60,867 bases of DNA from CAVVNC01 sp963750015 (GCA_963750015.1 CAVVPU010000213.1:1-60867), one strand, 5' to 3'. Positions 24,549-33,760 are shown, counted from the first letter of the stretch. Made by a program: numbers and translations. Notes: generated from the sequence alone by a model not told the origin.

Positions 24549-24577
24549 ACAATATGACATCCTGGAGGCAATGTCAA
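24549..24577 (-). promoter_or_regulatory. Sigma-70-like promoter upstream of tolQ
   Basis: Minus-strand TTGACA (24577-24572), a 17-bp spacer and TATTGT (24554-24549) within the AT-rich 316-bp gap. Transcription would start near 24542 and meet the terminator at 24425-24393 before tolQ. Another weak candidate, TTTACA with TATCAT after 18 bp, lies below the terminator but would leave almost no leader. Confidence 0.5.
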
Positions 24578-24689
24578 CAAAAAATTATTCAAAGTCCTGC
24601 GTATTTGATATATTTATATATTAGACCATTAAAAATTAAAGTAATATCAACTAGTTATTCGATGATCTACCCCGTGCGTTCCCGTCGAG

Positions 24690-26243
24690 CTACCTCTTTC
24701 TGCTATAGCCGAAGCGCTCTTCGAAGATGGGGGCGATAAGGTTGTCCACGGGAGCATAGTCGTCGGTCAGCACCAGGGCCTTTTGCCGGGCCAAGACGCG
24801 ATTGGTGAGCTCTTCCGAGACCAGCACCGACTTTGTCGTGCCGTGCGGCTTCTCTCTGAGCCATCTGTCGAAAGCTTCCATATCGAGCCTTCCTTTCGAT
24901 GCTATCACGATGAAAGTACTGATGTGGATATTATCGAAGTCGGGACTCACCGAGAGGAGGTAGACGTTCTTCTCGCCGAAGACGTCCTGCAGGGTTCGTA
25001 TGTACGAGGGGAGGAAGGCCCCTTTTTGAAAATTATCGATGATGTTCGACATGAGGATCCCCTTATCCTTCATGATGCCCTTGAGCTGCTGCACGAATTC
25101 CCTCGTGGTCAGGTGATAAGGGATGGAGAGGTCGTTGAAGGCGTCGGTGAATATCACGTCGTACTGTTCTTTGCAGTTCATCACGAACCAGCGCCCGTCC
25201 ACGTTGGAGGTCCTGATCCTCGTGTTTGCGGGAACTCCCAGGTATTGGCAGGCGACCTTCGTCACCTCCGGGTCGATCTCGGCCACGTCGATGCGCGCAT
25301 TCGGGTAGGACAATTCCATGTAGCGGGGAAAGGTATACCCCCCTCCGCCTATGAAAAGAGCGCTCACCGGAGCCTGAGGCGCGTAAAGCCACTTGATTAC
25401 GTCGGCGTAGATTTTTTCGTATTCGTATTCGATGTGGAGCGGATTGTCGGGGCACACGTAAGAATGGACGAGGTGGTCGAGAGTCAAGGAGCGAAGGGGA
25501 ATGTGCCAATCGGCCTTGCTCACGGTTTTGGCGAGCTTGATGGTGTAGTAGTCGCTTTCTTTGTAGAAGTAGACATCGTTCCTCGTGGGCGGCCCGTACG
25601 CGAAGTGGTAAAGGGGAATCATACAGGCCGCGCATATGAGGACACATATGACGACCGACCTTTTTCGCATGAAGAGACCACCCGAAACGAGAGCGGTCAC
25701 GATCAGGACGATGCCCATGAGGAAGATGATGTTTCGCGTGCCCATCCAGGAGATCAGGAGGAATCCTGTGGCAAAGGTGCCGATAATGGCGCCGAGGGTG
25801 GAGAAGGCGTATATCTTGCCGATCACGTTGCCCGCCTTGTTGAGGCTTTGCAGGGTGAGCCTCACCACGACGGGGGAGATGGTACCCAGAATACAGCCGG
25901 GTATGAAGAAGATAATTGCCGTCACCGTGAAGATTCGCCACATCAGGGAAAAGGGGAACCGGTAAGCGGCCACCATATTGGTGAGGGGAATGATGCCGAG
26001 GGCGCCGATACCCGATAAAAGAAGCAGCAGGGAAAGAGTCTTCCTGTGGGGAAAACGGTCTATCAGCCGCCCGCCTATGTAGGCGCCGATGCTGATCCCT
26101 GCGAGAATCACCCCTATGATGCTTGTCCAGGTGTAGAGGGAAACGCCGACGAAGGGGGCGAGGATTCGGCCGGCCACCATTTCTATGACAAGAGAACAGA
26201 AACTGGCGATAAAGGTAATGGCATAAGCGCCGAGCAAGCTCAT
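24690..26243 (-). CDS. Membrane protein with spermidine-synthase-like methyltransferase-fold domain
   Basis: Fusion protein of 517 residues. The N-terminal part (about 1-215) has six to seven hydrophobic segments in an MFS-like arrangement (YIGGRLIDRFPHRKTLSLLL is a typical MFS loop). The C-terminal part (about 225-510) is a spermidine-synthase-like Rossmann domain: LFIGGGGYTFPRYMEL, VAEIDPEVTKVACQYLG and YDVIFTDAFNDLSIPYHLTT. The acidic pocket residues EIDP and TDAF are kept. Such fusions are common in Deltaproteobacteria and are poorly characterised, so polyamine synthesis is not certain. No speD or other polyamine gene is nearby. Confidence 0.85.
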   Translation of the reverse strand: MSLLGAYAITFIASFCSLVIEMVAGRILAPFVGVSLYTWTSIIGVILAGISIGAYIGGRLIDRFPHRKTLSLLLLLSGIGALGIIPLTNMVAAYRFPFSLMWRIFTVTAIIFFIPGCILGTISPVVVRLTLQSLNKAGNVIGKIYAFSTLGAIIGTFATGFLLISWMGTRNIIFLMGIVLIVTALVSGGLFMRKRSVVICVLICAACMIPLYHFAYGPPTRNDVYFYKESDYYTIKLAKTVSKADWHIPLRSLTLDHLVHSYVCPDNPLHIEYEYEKIYADVIKWLYAPQAPVSALFIGGGGYTFPRYMELSYPNARIDVAEIDPEVTKVACQYLGVPANTRIRTSNVDGRWFVMNCKEQYDVIFTDAFNDLSIPYHLTTREFVQQLKGIMKDKGILMSNIIDNFQKGAFLPSYIRTLQDVFGEKNVYLLSVSPDFDNIHISTFIVIASKGRLDMEAFDRWLREKPHGTTKSVLVSEELTNRVLARQKALVLTDDYAPVDNLIAPIFEERFGYSRKR

Positions 26244-26385
26244 AAACGGGCCCTCGCAAAAAGAGATTTATGGGAATGGCAAGCGCCTTATTTTTAGTCG
26301 ATTTTCCCCTGTCTTGTCAAAACAAATATTGAGGGAAAGGGGAGAGGGGATCAAACCAATTCAACCAATCAACGGGATCAACCGT

Positions 26386-26414
26386 TTGCTCACCCTGTAC
26401 TTTTGTACTATAAT
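26386..26414 (+). promoter_or_regulatory. Promoter of the response-regulator operon, suggesting a nearly leaderless mRNA
   Basis: TTGCTC (26386-26391), a 17-bp spacer and a perfect TATAAT (26409-26414). The predicted start near 26421 is only about four bases before the ATG at 26425, and no ribosome site precedes that ATG. Confidence 0.6.
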
Positions 26415-26424
26415 GATTTCTACC

Positions 26425-27108
26425 ATGGATGTATTGATCATAGAGGACGAAACCAAGGTCGTCGATTTCATCAGCAAAGGACTCGAGGAAGAAGGCTATA
26501 CGGTTGCGGTCGCTTTCAATGGGAAACAGGGCCTGGACATGCTGAAGACGCATGCCTACGGCATCGTGCTCCTCGATCTCATGATACCCGAGATAGACGG
26601 ACTTAAGGTCCTCAGGAACATGAGGGCGTGGGGTATCGACACGCCCGTACTCATAATCACCGCAAAGAATTCTAAAGAAGACGTGGTGAGAGGCCTCGAC
26701 ACCGGAAGCGACGACTACCTTACGAAACCCTTTTCCTTCGAAGAACTCCTCGCGAGGATACGCGCCCTCTTGAGGAGGAGCGCCGCCAAGGACGGCCGTA
26801 CGCTCAAATATGAAGGCATGGCTCTTAACCCATACAGCCGCATACTTACGGTTGGGGCGAAGGAAGTCGAGCTTACGGAAAAGGAATTCCTCATGATGGA
26901 ATTATTGATCAGGAACAGCGAACGGGCCCTGACTCGCAACGAGATGGCAGAATACGTCTGGCAGAGCACTACCGACTCCACGAACATAGTCGATGTCTAC
27001 ATAAATTTCCTGAGGAAGAAAATAGAGTCGATTACGGCGAGAAAATACATACAGACCGTAAGAGGAATCGGCTACATCCTAAAAGAAGAAGATGAGAAGA
27101 GCCTTTGA
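26425..27108 (+). CDS. OmpR-family response regulator
   Basis: DNA-binding response regulator of 227 residues. The receiver (about 1-118) has the acidic pocket (IIEDE), phosphoacceptor Asp51 (GIVLLDLMIPEIDGL), the conserved Thr (VLIITAKNS) and Lys (DDYLTKPFSFEELLARIRAL). The C-terminal winged helix (about 125-222) has the OmpR signature ELTEKEFLMMELLIRN and YINFLRKKIE. ATG at 26425 is preferred because the consensus -10 covers the upstream in-frame ATG at 26413. It overlaps the kinase by 17 bp. The RR-HK-HtrA order suggests envelope-stress or metal control (Cpx- or Cus-like). Confidence 0.93.
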   Translation: MDVLIIEDETKVVDFISKGLEEEGYTVAVAFNGKQGLDMLKTHAYGIVLLDLMIPEIDGLKVLRNMRAWGIDTPVLIITAKNSKEDVVRGLDTGSDDYLTKPFSFEELLARIRALLRRSAAKDGRTLKYEGMALNPYSRILTVGAKEVELTEKEFLMMELLIRNSERALTRNEMAEYVWQSTTDSTNIVDVYINFLRKKIESITARKYIQTVRGIGYILKEEDEKSL

Positions 27109-28513
27109 TCTGCCGATAAGATGGCGTCTTACTATCCTCTACGGCGGCATCCTCTCCCTCGTGCTCGTAGTCTTTTCCGCGGGCGTAATCATTTACTTCG
27201 CGAACAGCCTTCAAAGGAGCATCGACACCAAGCTCCGGTCGATGGCCGACGTCATCTCCCAGTCGATGGCCGACACCCACGACCCGAACCTTTTCGGCAA
27301 TTTCGAACATTACCTCGAGAACGTGTTGGGACGGAAGCCGCAGGGAAAGCTCATCCAGATCATAGATAGCTCGGGGAAGGTGGGGGCGAAGAGCAGCGAC
27401 CTCGAAGCGCAGAACACTTATGCATCGAGCTACGCGACCATTGAACGAGCCATGGAAGGGCAGGTGACGTATGAGACAATAGAGCAGACTCGTCCCCGCT
27501 TGAGGATGATCACCCTCCCGGTCATGGAAAAAGGCAAGGTAGCGAGCATCATACAGGTCGGCACCTCCCTCGAGGACTTTGACGACAGCATGCGGAGACT
27601 ACTCATAATCCTCGTGATCGGCACCCTCACGGCCGTAGGCGCCACCCTCATGATCGGGTACTATATGGCCAAGAAAGCCCTCAAGCCGGTGGACAAGATC
27701 AGAAAGGCGGCGGTCAAGATCTCCTCCCGCAACCTCGAAGAGTATATCGATATCGGTGCAAGGAATGACGAGCTGGGCAAGCTCGCCGAAACTTTCAATG
27801 CCATGATCTCGAGGCTGAGGGATGCCTTTCAACGGATCAATCAGTTCAGTATCGATGTCTCCCATGAGCTGAAGACACCTCTCACGATCCTCAAAGGGGG
27901 CACGGAAGTCGCGCTTCGGAAGGACAGGGAGAGCGACGAGTACCGCATCCTTCTGAAGAGCCATCTGGAAGAGATAGATCGGATGTCCAGGATTATCGAC
28001 GATCTTTTATTGTTGTCGAAGGCCGATACGGGAAAGATGCAGCTCAACATCGAGGACGTTGCCGTAAGGGACCTCGTCCTCCAGGTGTTTATGGATATGA
28101 AGATTGTTGCCGAAAAGAAGAGTGTGGAACTTTTGGTAGGTGACCTTGTGGAGGCAAAGCTGAAAGGCGATGAGCTGAAGCTTCGCAGGATGCTTTGGAA
28201 CATCGTGGATAATGGGATAAAGTACACTCAGACGGGTGGAAAGGTCGAGATTTCTTCTTACCTGAGCGACGGAAACGTGATGATCAACGTGAAAGACACG
28301 GGGGTCGGAATCGCACAGGAGGACATAAAGTACATCTTTGACAGGTTTTACCGGGCTGACAGGGCCAGAAAAAGAGAAAACGGAACAGGTCTCGGCTTGT
28401 CCATAAGCAAGTGGATCGCCGAGGCACATAAGGGAAGCATCGAAGTCGAAAGCCATGCATCTTCGGGAAGCCTCTTTTCCCTCAGGCTGCCCTTGAACGG
28501 AGGAGGTGCATGA
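27092..28513 (+). CDS. Membrane sensor histidine kinase
   Basis: Partner kinase of 473 residues. Two membrane helices (about 12-35, LTILYGGILSLVLVVFSAGV; and about 170-192) enclose a periplasmic sensor domain of about 135 residues. A HAMP domain (about 193-245) leads to the H-box SIDVSHELKTPLTIL, then N box LWNIVDNGIKY, DTGVGIAQEDIKYIFDRFYR and GLGLSISKWIAEAH. It overlaps the regulator by 17 bp and htrA by 4 bp. The architecture is like heavy-metal or envelope-stress kinases (CusS/CpxA); the stimulus is not evident. Confidence 0.93.
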   Translation: MRRAFDLPIRWRLTILYGGILSLVLVVFSAGVIIYFANSLQRSIDTKLRSMADVISQSMADTHDPNLFGNFEHYLENVLGRKPQGKLIQIIDSSGKVGAKSSDLEAQNTYASSYATIERAMEGQVTYETIEQTRPRLRMITLPVMEKGKVASIIQVGTSLEDFDDSMRRLLIILVIGTLTAVGATLMIGYYMAKKALKPVDKIRKAAVKISSRNLEEYIDIGARNDELGKLAETFNAMISRLRDAFQRINQFSIDVSHELKTPLTILKGGTEVALRKDRESDEYRILLKSHLEEIDRMSRIIDDLLLLSKADTGKMQLNIEDVAVRDLVLQVFMDMKIVAEKKSVELLVGDLVEAKLKGDELKLRRMLWNIVDNGIKYTQTGGKVEISSYLSDGNVMINVKDTGVGIAQEDIKYIFDRFYRADRARKRENGTGLGLSISKWIAEAHKGSIEVESHASSGSLFSLRLPLNGGGA

Positions 28514-29973
28514 GAAAAGGGAAATGGTATTTCCTGGTGGCCGTCCTGGTCCTCGCAGGACTGGCGTCATTTTACCTCAAGGGCAGGTTTGCCCGCAGCG
28601 AAGCTCCCGTAAACATGGCGAGCACGGCCGCACCTTCCCGCGAAATCACTTTCAATAAAGGGCTTCCTTCCCTGAGGGGACTCGTAAAAGCGACAAAACC
28701 GAGCGTGGTCAACATAAGCACCACGACCGTCGTTAAAGGCATGGGCAACCCGTTCAGAGGGTTTCCAGGCAATGAGGACCTGTTCGACAAATTCTTCGGG
28801 AATGGACCGACCGGGGAGTTCAAGCAGAAAAGCCTCGGCTCGGGATTCATCATCGATAAAGAAGGGTACATCCTTACCAATAACCATGTGGTGGAAAAGG
28901 CGACGAGCATCAAGGTGCGCCTCAGCGATGATAAGGAATATGAGGCAAAGGTGGTGGGGAAGGACGCAAAGACCGACCTGGCCCTGATCAAGATAAATGC
29001 CCATAACAGCCTTCCCGTTGCCGTTCTTGGCGATTCTGACAAGCTGGAGGTGGGCGATTGGGTGATGGCGGTGGGTAATCCTTACGGCCTCGATCACACG
29101 GTCACTGCCGGCATAGTGAGCGCAAAAGGACGTGTTATCGGCCAGGGTCCCTATGACGACTTCATCCAGACCGATGCTTCCATAAACCCGGGAAATAGCG
29201 GCGGGCCCTTGTTTGACTTGAATGGACAGGTGGTCGGCATCAACACCGCGATCGTATCCGGAGGTCAGGGCATAGGTTTTGCAATTCCTATCAACATGGC
29301 CAAGGCGCTCCTCCCCCAATTGAAGAATAAGGGGAAGGTCGTAAGGGGATGGCTGGGCGTCGTAATCCAGAAGGTGACGCCCGATTTGGCGAAGACCTTC
29401 GGATTGAAAGGGACCGACGGTGCCCTTGTCGCTGATGTGACCGAGGGAGGTCCGGCAGCCAAGGCCGATATGCGAAGGGGTGATATCATCGTTTCCTTCG
29501 ACGGCAAGCCTGTCAAAGAAGTGGATCAGTTGCCGAGGATGGTGGCGGCGACCGAGGTAGGAAAAAAGGTGAAAGTGGGATTCGTCAGAGAGGGCAGGCT
29601 GCTCCAGGCAGAGGTTACTCTGGGAGAGACCGACGAAGAGAAGACCCGAAGGCCCGAGATTGCGAGCCCCCAGGTGGAGAAGAATTTGGGACTAGTCGTC
29701 CAAAATGTCACGCCCGAAATCGCACACCGGCTCGGCTTGAAGGATGGTAATGGAGTGATCGTCACCGACGTCCGGCGCGGGAGCCCTGCTGAAGAGGCTG
29801 ACATGAGGGCGGGCGACATCATCAGGGAGATGAACAGGAGGCCCGTCGCAAACATTGACGATTTCAGGGAAATACTGAGGAAGGTGCGACCCGGGGAAAG
29901 TGTGGTCGTGCTGGTGAAAAGGAATGGTTCTACTTTCTATGCGGTCCTCGGAGAGGATAAGGACGGCGAGTAA
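28510..29973 (+). CDS. HtrA/DegP-family periplasmic serine protease
   Basis: Exported quality-control protease or chaperone, 487 residues. An N-terminal signal or anchor (about 6-24, WYFLVAVLVLAGLASFYL) is followed by a trypsin-like domain with catalytic His126 (LTNNHVVEKA), Asp156 (KTDLALIKI) and Ser230 (INPGNSGGPLFD), then two PDZ domains (about 290-375 and 395-485). Translationally coupled to the kinase gene (ATGA), so it is probably part of the stress response that the two-component pair controls. DegP, DegQ and DegS cannot be told apart; two PDZ domains favour the DegP/DegQ type. Confidence 0.95.
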   Translation: MRKGKWYFLVAVLVLAGLASFYLKGRFARSEAPVNMASTAAPSREITFNKGLPSLRGLVKATKPSVVNISTTTVVKGMGNPFRGFPGNEDLFDKFFGNGPTGEFKQKSLGSGFIIDKEGYILTNNHVVEKATSIKVRLSDDKEYEAKVVGKDAKTDLALIKINAHNSLPVAVLGDSDKLEVGDWVMAVGNPYGLDHTVTAGIVSAKGRVIGQGPYDDFIQTDASINPGNSGGPLFDLNGQVVGINTAIVSGGQGIGFAIPINMAKALLPQLKNKGKVVRGWLGVVIQKVTPDLAKTFGLKGTDGALVADVTEGGPAAKADMRRGDIIVSFDGKPVKEVDQLPRMVAATEVGKKVKVGFVREGRLLQAEVTLGETDEEKTRRPEIASPQVEKNLGLVVQNVTPEIAHRLGLKDGNGVIVTDVRRGSPAEEADMRAGDIIREMNRRPVANIDDFREILRKVRPGESVVVLVKRNGSTFYAVLGEDKDGE

Positions 29974-30004
29974 AGAAACGATTTGCGAAATATTGGGGTA
30001 ATCT

Positions 30005-31213
30005 ATGGCGGTCTTTGAATGGGAAGGCAGGGGTCTTAACGGGGAGCTGAAGAAAGGCACGCTGGGCGCCGAATCTGAAAACGAGCTCAGGGCGCTGATC
30101 AGAAGGGACGGCGTCATCCTCACGAAGGCGATTACCAAATCGAAGGTCGCAACGAAAGGGAAGGTCGGCAGGGGTAAGAAAGTTAAGCCTGTCCAGATCG
30201 CCATCTTTACCCGCCAGCTTTCGACGATGATCAACTCGGGCCTCCCCCTGGTCCAGTCGCTCGATATCCTCTCGGGCCAACTGGAGAGCGCCCCTCTGAG
30301 GGCAATTACCCGCGAGATGAAGGAGAAGATCGAAGGAGGCGCCCGTTTTGCCGAAGCCCTTCGCGACTATCCCAACTGTTTCGATGATCTTTATGTGAGC
30401 CTCGTGGTGGCGGGCGAAGAGGGGGGCATGCTCGACAGCATACTGGTGAGACTCTCAAACTACATGGAGAAGACGGAAAGGCTGAAGAAGAAGGTGAAGA
30501 GCGCCCTCATTTATCCGTCTGCCATAGTTGTCGTTGCCATCGGCGTGGTGCTCGTCCTTCTGCTGTTTGTGATCCCCGTTTTCGAAAACATGTTCACGAG
30601 TTTCGGAAAGGCCCTTCCTGCCCCCACTCAGATCGTCATAGGCTTGAGCAAGCTCGTCAAGGCCTATATCGTTTACATGATCATCGCCGCCGCGGCGGGG
30701 GCCTTCCTTTTCAGGAGATACTACAAGACCGGCCCGGGAAGGCGAACAGTTGACAGGGCATCCCTGAAAATCCCCGTGGTGGGACAGCTTTTGCAAAAAG
30801 CTTCGGTCGCCAGGGTCACCAGGACCCTGTCCACACTGCTCTCGAGCGGGGTCTCCATCCTTGAGAGTCTTCTGATAGTTTCCAAGACTGCGGGCAACCG
30901 GGTCATCGAAGACGCCCTTGTCCAGGCACGGGAAGACGTGAGCGAAGGCAAGAGCGTATCCGAGCCCCTCAAGGCGAGCGGAGTCTTCCCGCCCATGACC
31001 GTCCAGATGATTCAAATAGGGGAATCGACGGGAGCTCTCGACAGCATGCTCAATAAAGTTGCCGACTTTTATGAAGAGGACGTGGATACTTTGGTCACCA
31101 ATCTTACCTCTCTCCTCGAGCCGGTGCTTATGGTGTTCCTTGGCGTCGTGCTTGGCGGTCTCGTCATAGCCATGTATCTTCCTATCTTCAAGCTCGGTGA
31201 CGTTGTCGGCTAG
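30005..31213 (+). CDS. Type II secretion/type IV pilus inner-membrane platform protein (GspF/PilC)
   Basis: Polytopic inner-membrane platform protein of 402 residues. Two copies of the GspF domain (about 65-190 and 268-390) are each followed by membrane segments (ALIYPSAIVVVAIGVVLVLL; LEPVLMVFLGVVLGGLVIAM). Motifs are FTRQLSTMINSGLPLVQSLD, GARFAEALRDYPNCF and ARVTRTLSTLLSSGVSILES. It starts 31 bp after htrA, and no other secretion gene is near, so the rest of the machine must lie elsewhere. The GspF/PilC choice is open. Confidence 0.92.
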   Translation: MAVFEWEGRGLNGELKKGTLGAESENELRALIRRDGVILTKAITKSKVATKGKVGRGKKVKPVQIAIFTRQLSTMINSGLPLVQSLDILSGQLESAPLRAITREMKEKIEGGARFAEALRDYPNCFDDLYVSLVVAGEEGGMLDSILVRLSNYMEKTERLKKKVKSALIYPSAIVVVAIGVVLVLLLFVIPVFENMFTSFGKALPAPTQIVIGLSKLVKAYIVYMIIAAAAGAFLFRRYYKTGPGRRTVDRASLKIPVVGQLLQKASVARVTRTLSTLLSSGVSILESLLIVSKTAGNRVIEDALVQAREDVSEGKSVSEPLKASGVFPPMTVQMIQIGESTGALDSMLNKVADFYEEDVDTLVTNLTSLLEPVLMVFLGVVLGGLVIAMYLPIFKLGDVVG

Positions 31214-31275
31214 TGCCCATGGGGGCCGCACACAAGGTCCGTTTGGGAAAAAGGTCTGCCTCGTAACTCCAGTCG

Positions 31276-31284
31276 TGTTATAAT
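31276..31284 (+). promoter_or_regulatory. Extended -10 promoter of the ferritin-like gene
   Basis: TGTTATAAT matches the extended -10 TGnTATAAT; no good -35 hexamer lies 17 bp upstream. It would start a transcript about 130 nt before the ferritin-like gene. Confidence 0.45.
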
Positions 31285-31424
31285 CTAAGCGGTCGACGAA
31301 GTCTTCGTTACGTCCCACCGGCTTTACTTCGAATGGTTAAGGGAATTACAATCCTCGTTCCCAACCTCAGAAAGGGGCGTGAGCAGGAGGGTTTCGTCAC
31401 GAATCATGATATGAGGAGGTCTTT

Positions 31425-31898
31425 GTGAGCATTCTTAACGCGTATGACGTCGTTCGATTTGCCATAAGAATTGAGGAAGACGGCGAGGAGTTCTACAGAG
31501 AGGCGGCCAGGATGGCTGCAAACGAGGATGCCAAGGCGCTATTCTTGCGCCTTGCCGACGAAGAAGTGGGCCACAGGAAGATTTTCGACGAAATGGCCCA
31601 AGGCCTCGGAGATTATGCGCCTGCCGAGACTTACCCGGGAGAATATGTTGCGTACTTGCGCGACTACATCGACGGAAAGGTGATTTTCAGAAAGGACATG
31701 GGGAACGCTGTCTCCCTCATGGCCACAGTGCTCTTAGCGATTGATTTCGCCCTCCAGCGGGAGCTTGATTCCATCCTGTACTACCAGGAAATGAGGGCGT
31801 TCGTGCCGGAAAGGCATTTTCCCACGATTGACGCCATCATCGCCGAGGAGAGGAAACATTTCGCCATTTTATCGGAGGCGCGAAAAAGGAATTTGTAA
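31425..31898 (+). CDS. Ferritin-like (rubrerythrin-type) diiron protein
   Basis: Four-helix-bundle protein of 157 residues. Carboxylate/histidine ligands are in RIEEDGEEFYREAA, LADEEVGHRKIF, FALQRELDSILYYQE and AEERKHFAILSEA, the typical E...ExxH...E...ExxH pattern. It lacks the rubredoxin-like cysteine tail of full rubrerythrin. Probably handles peroxide or iron in an anaerobe. The GTG start follows GAGGAGGT with good spacing. Confidence 0.85.
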   Translation: MSILNAYDVVRFAIRIEEDGEEFYREAARMAANEDAKALFLRLADEEVGHRKIFDEMAQGLGDYAPAETYPGEYVAYLRDYIDGKVIFRKDMGNAVSLMATVLLAIDFALQRELDSILYYQEMRAFVPERHFPTIDAIIAEERKHFAILSEARKRNL

Positions 31899-31924
31899 AC
31901 CCTGGCTGTTCGCGCCGGATGGCG

Positions 31925-32125
31925 CTAGAGGTGGAGTTCCTCTTTCAGCCCTTCCATGATGTCTTTGTAGTGGAGCTTCCTCTTTTTTAGAAGCTTCACC
32001 TCCACTTCCTCGTCTTCAGTGAGAAAGGGCTTTGCCTGAAGTATCTCTATCTTGTCGGCGACAGATTTGTGGAGGATACGCGCCTCGTTATACTGCTCTT
32101 CCTTGCTCTTATTCGGTTCCACCAT
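31925..32125 (-). CDS. DUF465 (YdcH-like) small helical protein
   Basis: 66-residue protein with the DUF465 pattern: EARILHKSVADKIEILQAKP, FLTEDEEVEVKLLKKRKLHYKD. Two helices form an antiparallel hairpin. The function of the family is unknown. It is convergent with the ferritin-like gene (26 bp between stops), and dispersed repeat sequence begins 13 bp upstream of its start. Confidence 0.75.
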   Translation of the reverse strand: MVEPNKSKEEQYNEARILHKSVADKIEILQAKPFLTEDEEVEVKLLKKRKLHYKDIMEGLKEELHL

Positions 32126-32138
32126 GTTTCTCCTTTAT

Positions 32139-32429
32139 ATGGGGCTAGCGTCGCCCCCTCCACGGGCAAAGCCCGCGGAGCCACCCCCTCATGAAAAGGA
32201 AGGACCGCCGCTGGCGCGCACTGCCCGTTGCCATAGAAATACTCAAATGGGGCTAGCGTCGCCCCCTCCATCCAGGCTTGCCCTCGCGGACCATCGCCAA
32301 CGGCGAGAGCCTGGTTCGCGATAGGTTCTTACCTTTTCTTCCAAAGCCCGCGGAGCCACCCCCTCATGAAAAGGAAGGACCGCCGCTGGCGCGCACTGCC
32401 CGTTGCCATAGAAATACTCAAATGGGGCT
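32139..32429 (+). repeat. Dispersed intergenic repeat locus 1, with an exact 88-bp duplication
   Basis: Two identical 88-bp copies (32167-32254 and 32342-32429) each end ATGGGGCT, and ATGGGGCTAGCGTCGCCCCC also opens the locus at 32139 and recurs at 32247. Between them, 32274-32341 carries a module (AGGCTTGCCCTCGCGGACCA onwards) that returns in the opposite orientation at 36536-36620. The sequence is full of GC-rich stems. Its frames give Pro/Arg-rich translations without start signals, so it is not a gene. Confidence 0.8.
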
Positions 32430-32550
32430 CGCGTCGTCTCGACACGCTTCGCGTGTATCCCCCGTTCGAGTTTGCTCGACAAAGTCCGGTTATCTATATT
32501 TAAGGGCAAGACAGCAGAAATGTCAAAGGAAGTGAATGATCATGGGTAGG

Positions 32551-33702
32551 TCACAGCTGCTTCAGGGCGTCCGCCATTCGGTCGACGGCCCGGGCCAGAG
32601 TCTCTCTCGGGCATGCGAAATTGAGCCGAACGAAGCCTGCGCCGCCTTTGCCGAATTCGGCTCCGTCATTGAGGCCGACTCCGGCGTGCTTCAGGAAGAA
32701 TTCCGAAGCCTTTCCCGGTATAGCCGAGTCCCTGCAATCCAACCATGCCAGATAAGTAGCTTCCATCCGGGCCATGCGTATGCCGGGGAGCCTATCTTTT
32801 ACCGAGCGCGAGAGAAAATCTCTGTTGGCCGTGAGATAGACGAGCACCTGATCGAGCCATTCCTGGCTGTCCCTGTAGGCCGCGAGGGCTGCCACATTGC
32901 CCATGACATTCACCTGGGGGACCAGGCCCGCATGCCATCTGTTCCAGGATTTCCTGATTTCGGCGTTCTTGATGATAGCGAAAGCAGACCCGAGGCCGGC
33001 GATATTGAAGGTCTTGCTCGGGGCCATGAGGGTGATGCTCATGCGGGCCACATCCGACCCAAGAGTCGCTATAGGAGTGTGTCGGCTGCCCGGGTAGAGC
33101 AGGTCGCAATGGATCTCGTCCGAGCAGATGACGAGACGGTGACGTAGGCAGATCTCGGCGAGCCGCGAGAGCTCCTGGACCGTGAAGACACGGCCCACCG
33201 GGTTATGCGGATTGCAGAGGAAGAACAGCTTCGTACGGGTCGAGATGGCTTGTTCGAACGCGTCGTAGTCGATTTCGTAGCTGTCTTCCTTCTCCACCAA
33301 GGGGGGGTCGTTGAGGACCCGGTTGTGGCGCAGAGGATCATCGATAAAATGAAAATAGACCGGCGGCTGAAGGAGGACCCCGTCTTGCGGGTCGGTGCAG
33401 GATTGGAAGGCGAGGTTCAAGCCGGGAACCACGCCGGGTAGAAAGACTATTTCTTCCTCGGGCACGTCCCAGTCGTAGAGTCTCTTCAAGCGCTTCCGGA
33501 TGGTCGCGACCAGTTCCTTGTCCTGCCTGGCATAGCCGAAAACACCGTGATCGACACGTTCGTGGAGGGCTGTGATGATCGGCGCGGCGGAAACGAAGTC
33601 CATGTCTGCCACCCAGAGGGGGATCACATCCTCGCCGTACCGCTGCCATTTATGACTGTCGGTCCGTCTTCGGTCGACAGGGGCATCGAAATCGTATTTC
33701 AT
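32551..33702 (-). CDS. patB: PatB/MalY-type aminotransferase, probable cystathionine beta-lyase
   Basis: Class I/II PLP enzyme of 383 residues. PatB/MalY hallmarks are the start YDFDAPVDRRRTDSHKWQRY, PLWVADMDFVSAAPI, FLCNPHNPVGRVFT, the binding Asp/Tyr region ICSDEIHCDLLYPG and PLP lysine in LMAPSKTFNIAGLGSAF. Such enzymes cleave C-S bonds of cystathionine or cysteine, giving sulfide or homocysteine, and some also regulate. It stands alone, with a repeat locus downstream. Activity on aspartate-type substrates cannot be excluded. Confidence 0.88.
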   Translation of the reverse strand: MKYDFDAPVDRRRTDSHKWQRYGEDVIPLWVADMDFVSAAPIITALHERVDHGVFGYARQDKELVATIRKRLKRLYDWDVPEEEIVFLPGVVPGLNLAFQSCTDPQDGVLLQPPVYFHFIDDPLRHNRVLNDPPLVEKEDSYEIDYDAFEQAISTRTKLFFLCNPHNPVGRVFTVQELSRLAEICLRHRLVICSDEIHCDLLYPGSRHTPIATLGSDVARMSITLMAPSKTFNIAGLGSAFAIIKNAEIRKSWNRWHAGLVPQVNVMGNVAALAAYRDSQEWLDQVLVYLTANRDFLSRSVKDRLPGIRMARMEATYLAWLDCRDSAIPGKASEFFLKHAGVGLNDGAEFGKGGAGFVRLNFACPRETLARAVDRMADALKQL

Positions 33703-33760
33703 CGATAATGACCGGGCGTTATTTAAATTGTGGATTCCCTGCTGCTTGCCGCAGGATCAC

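Noticed and set aside
24783..26018. 411-codon plus-strand frame opposite the spermidine-synthase-like gene
   Set aside because: Shadow frame, His/Glu/Asp-rich; the minus strand gives a clear fusion protein.
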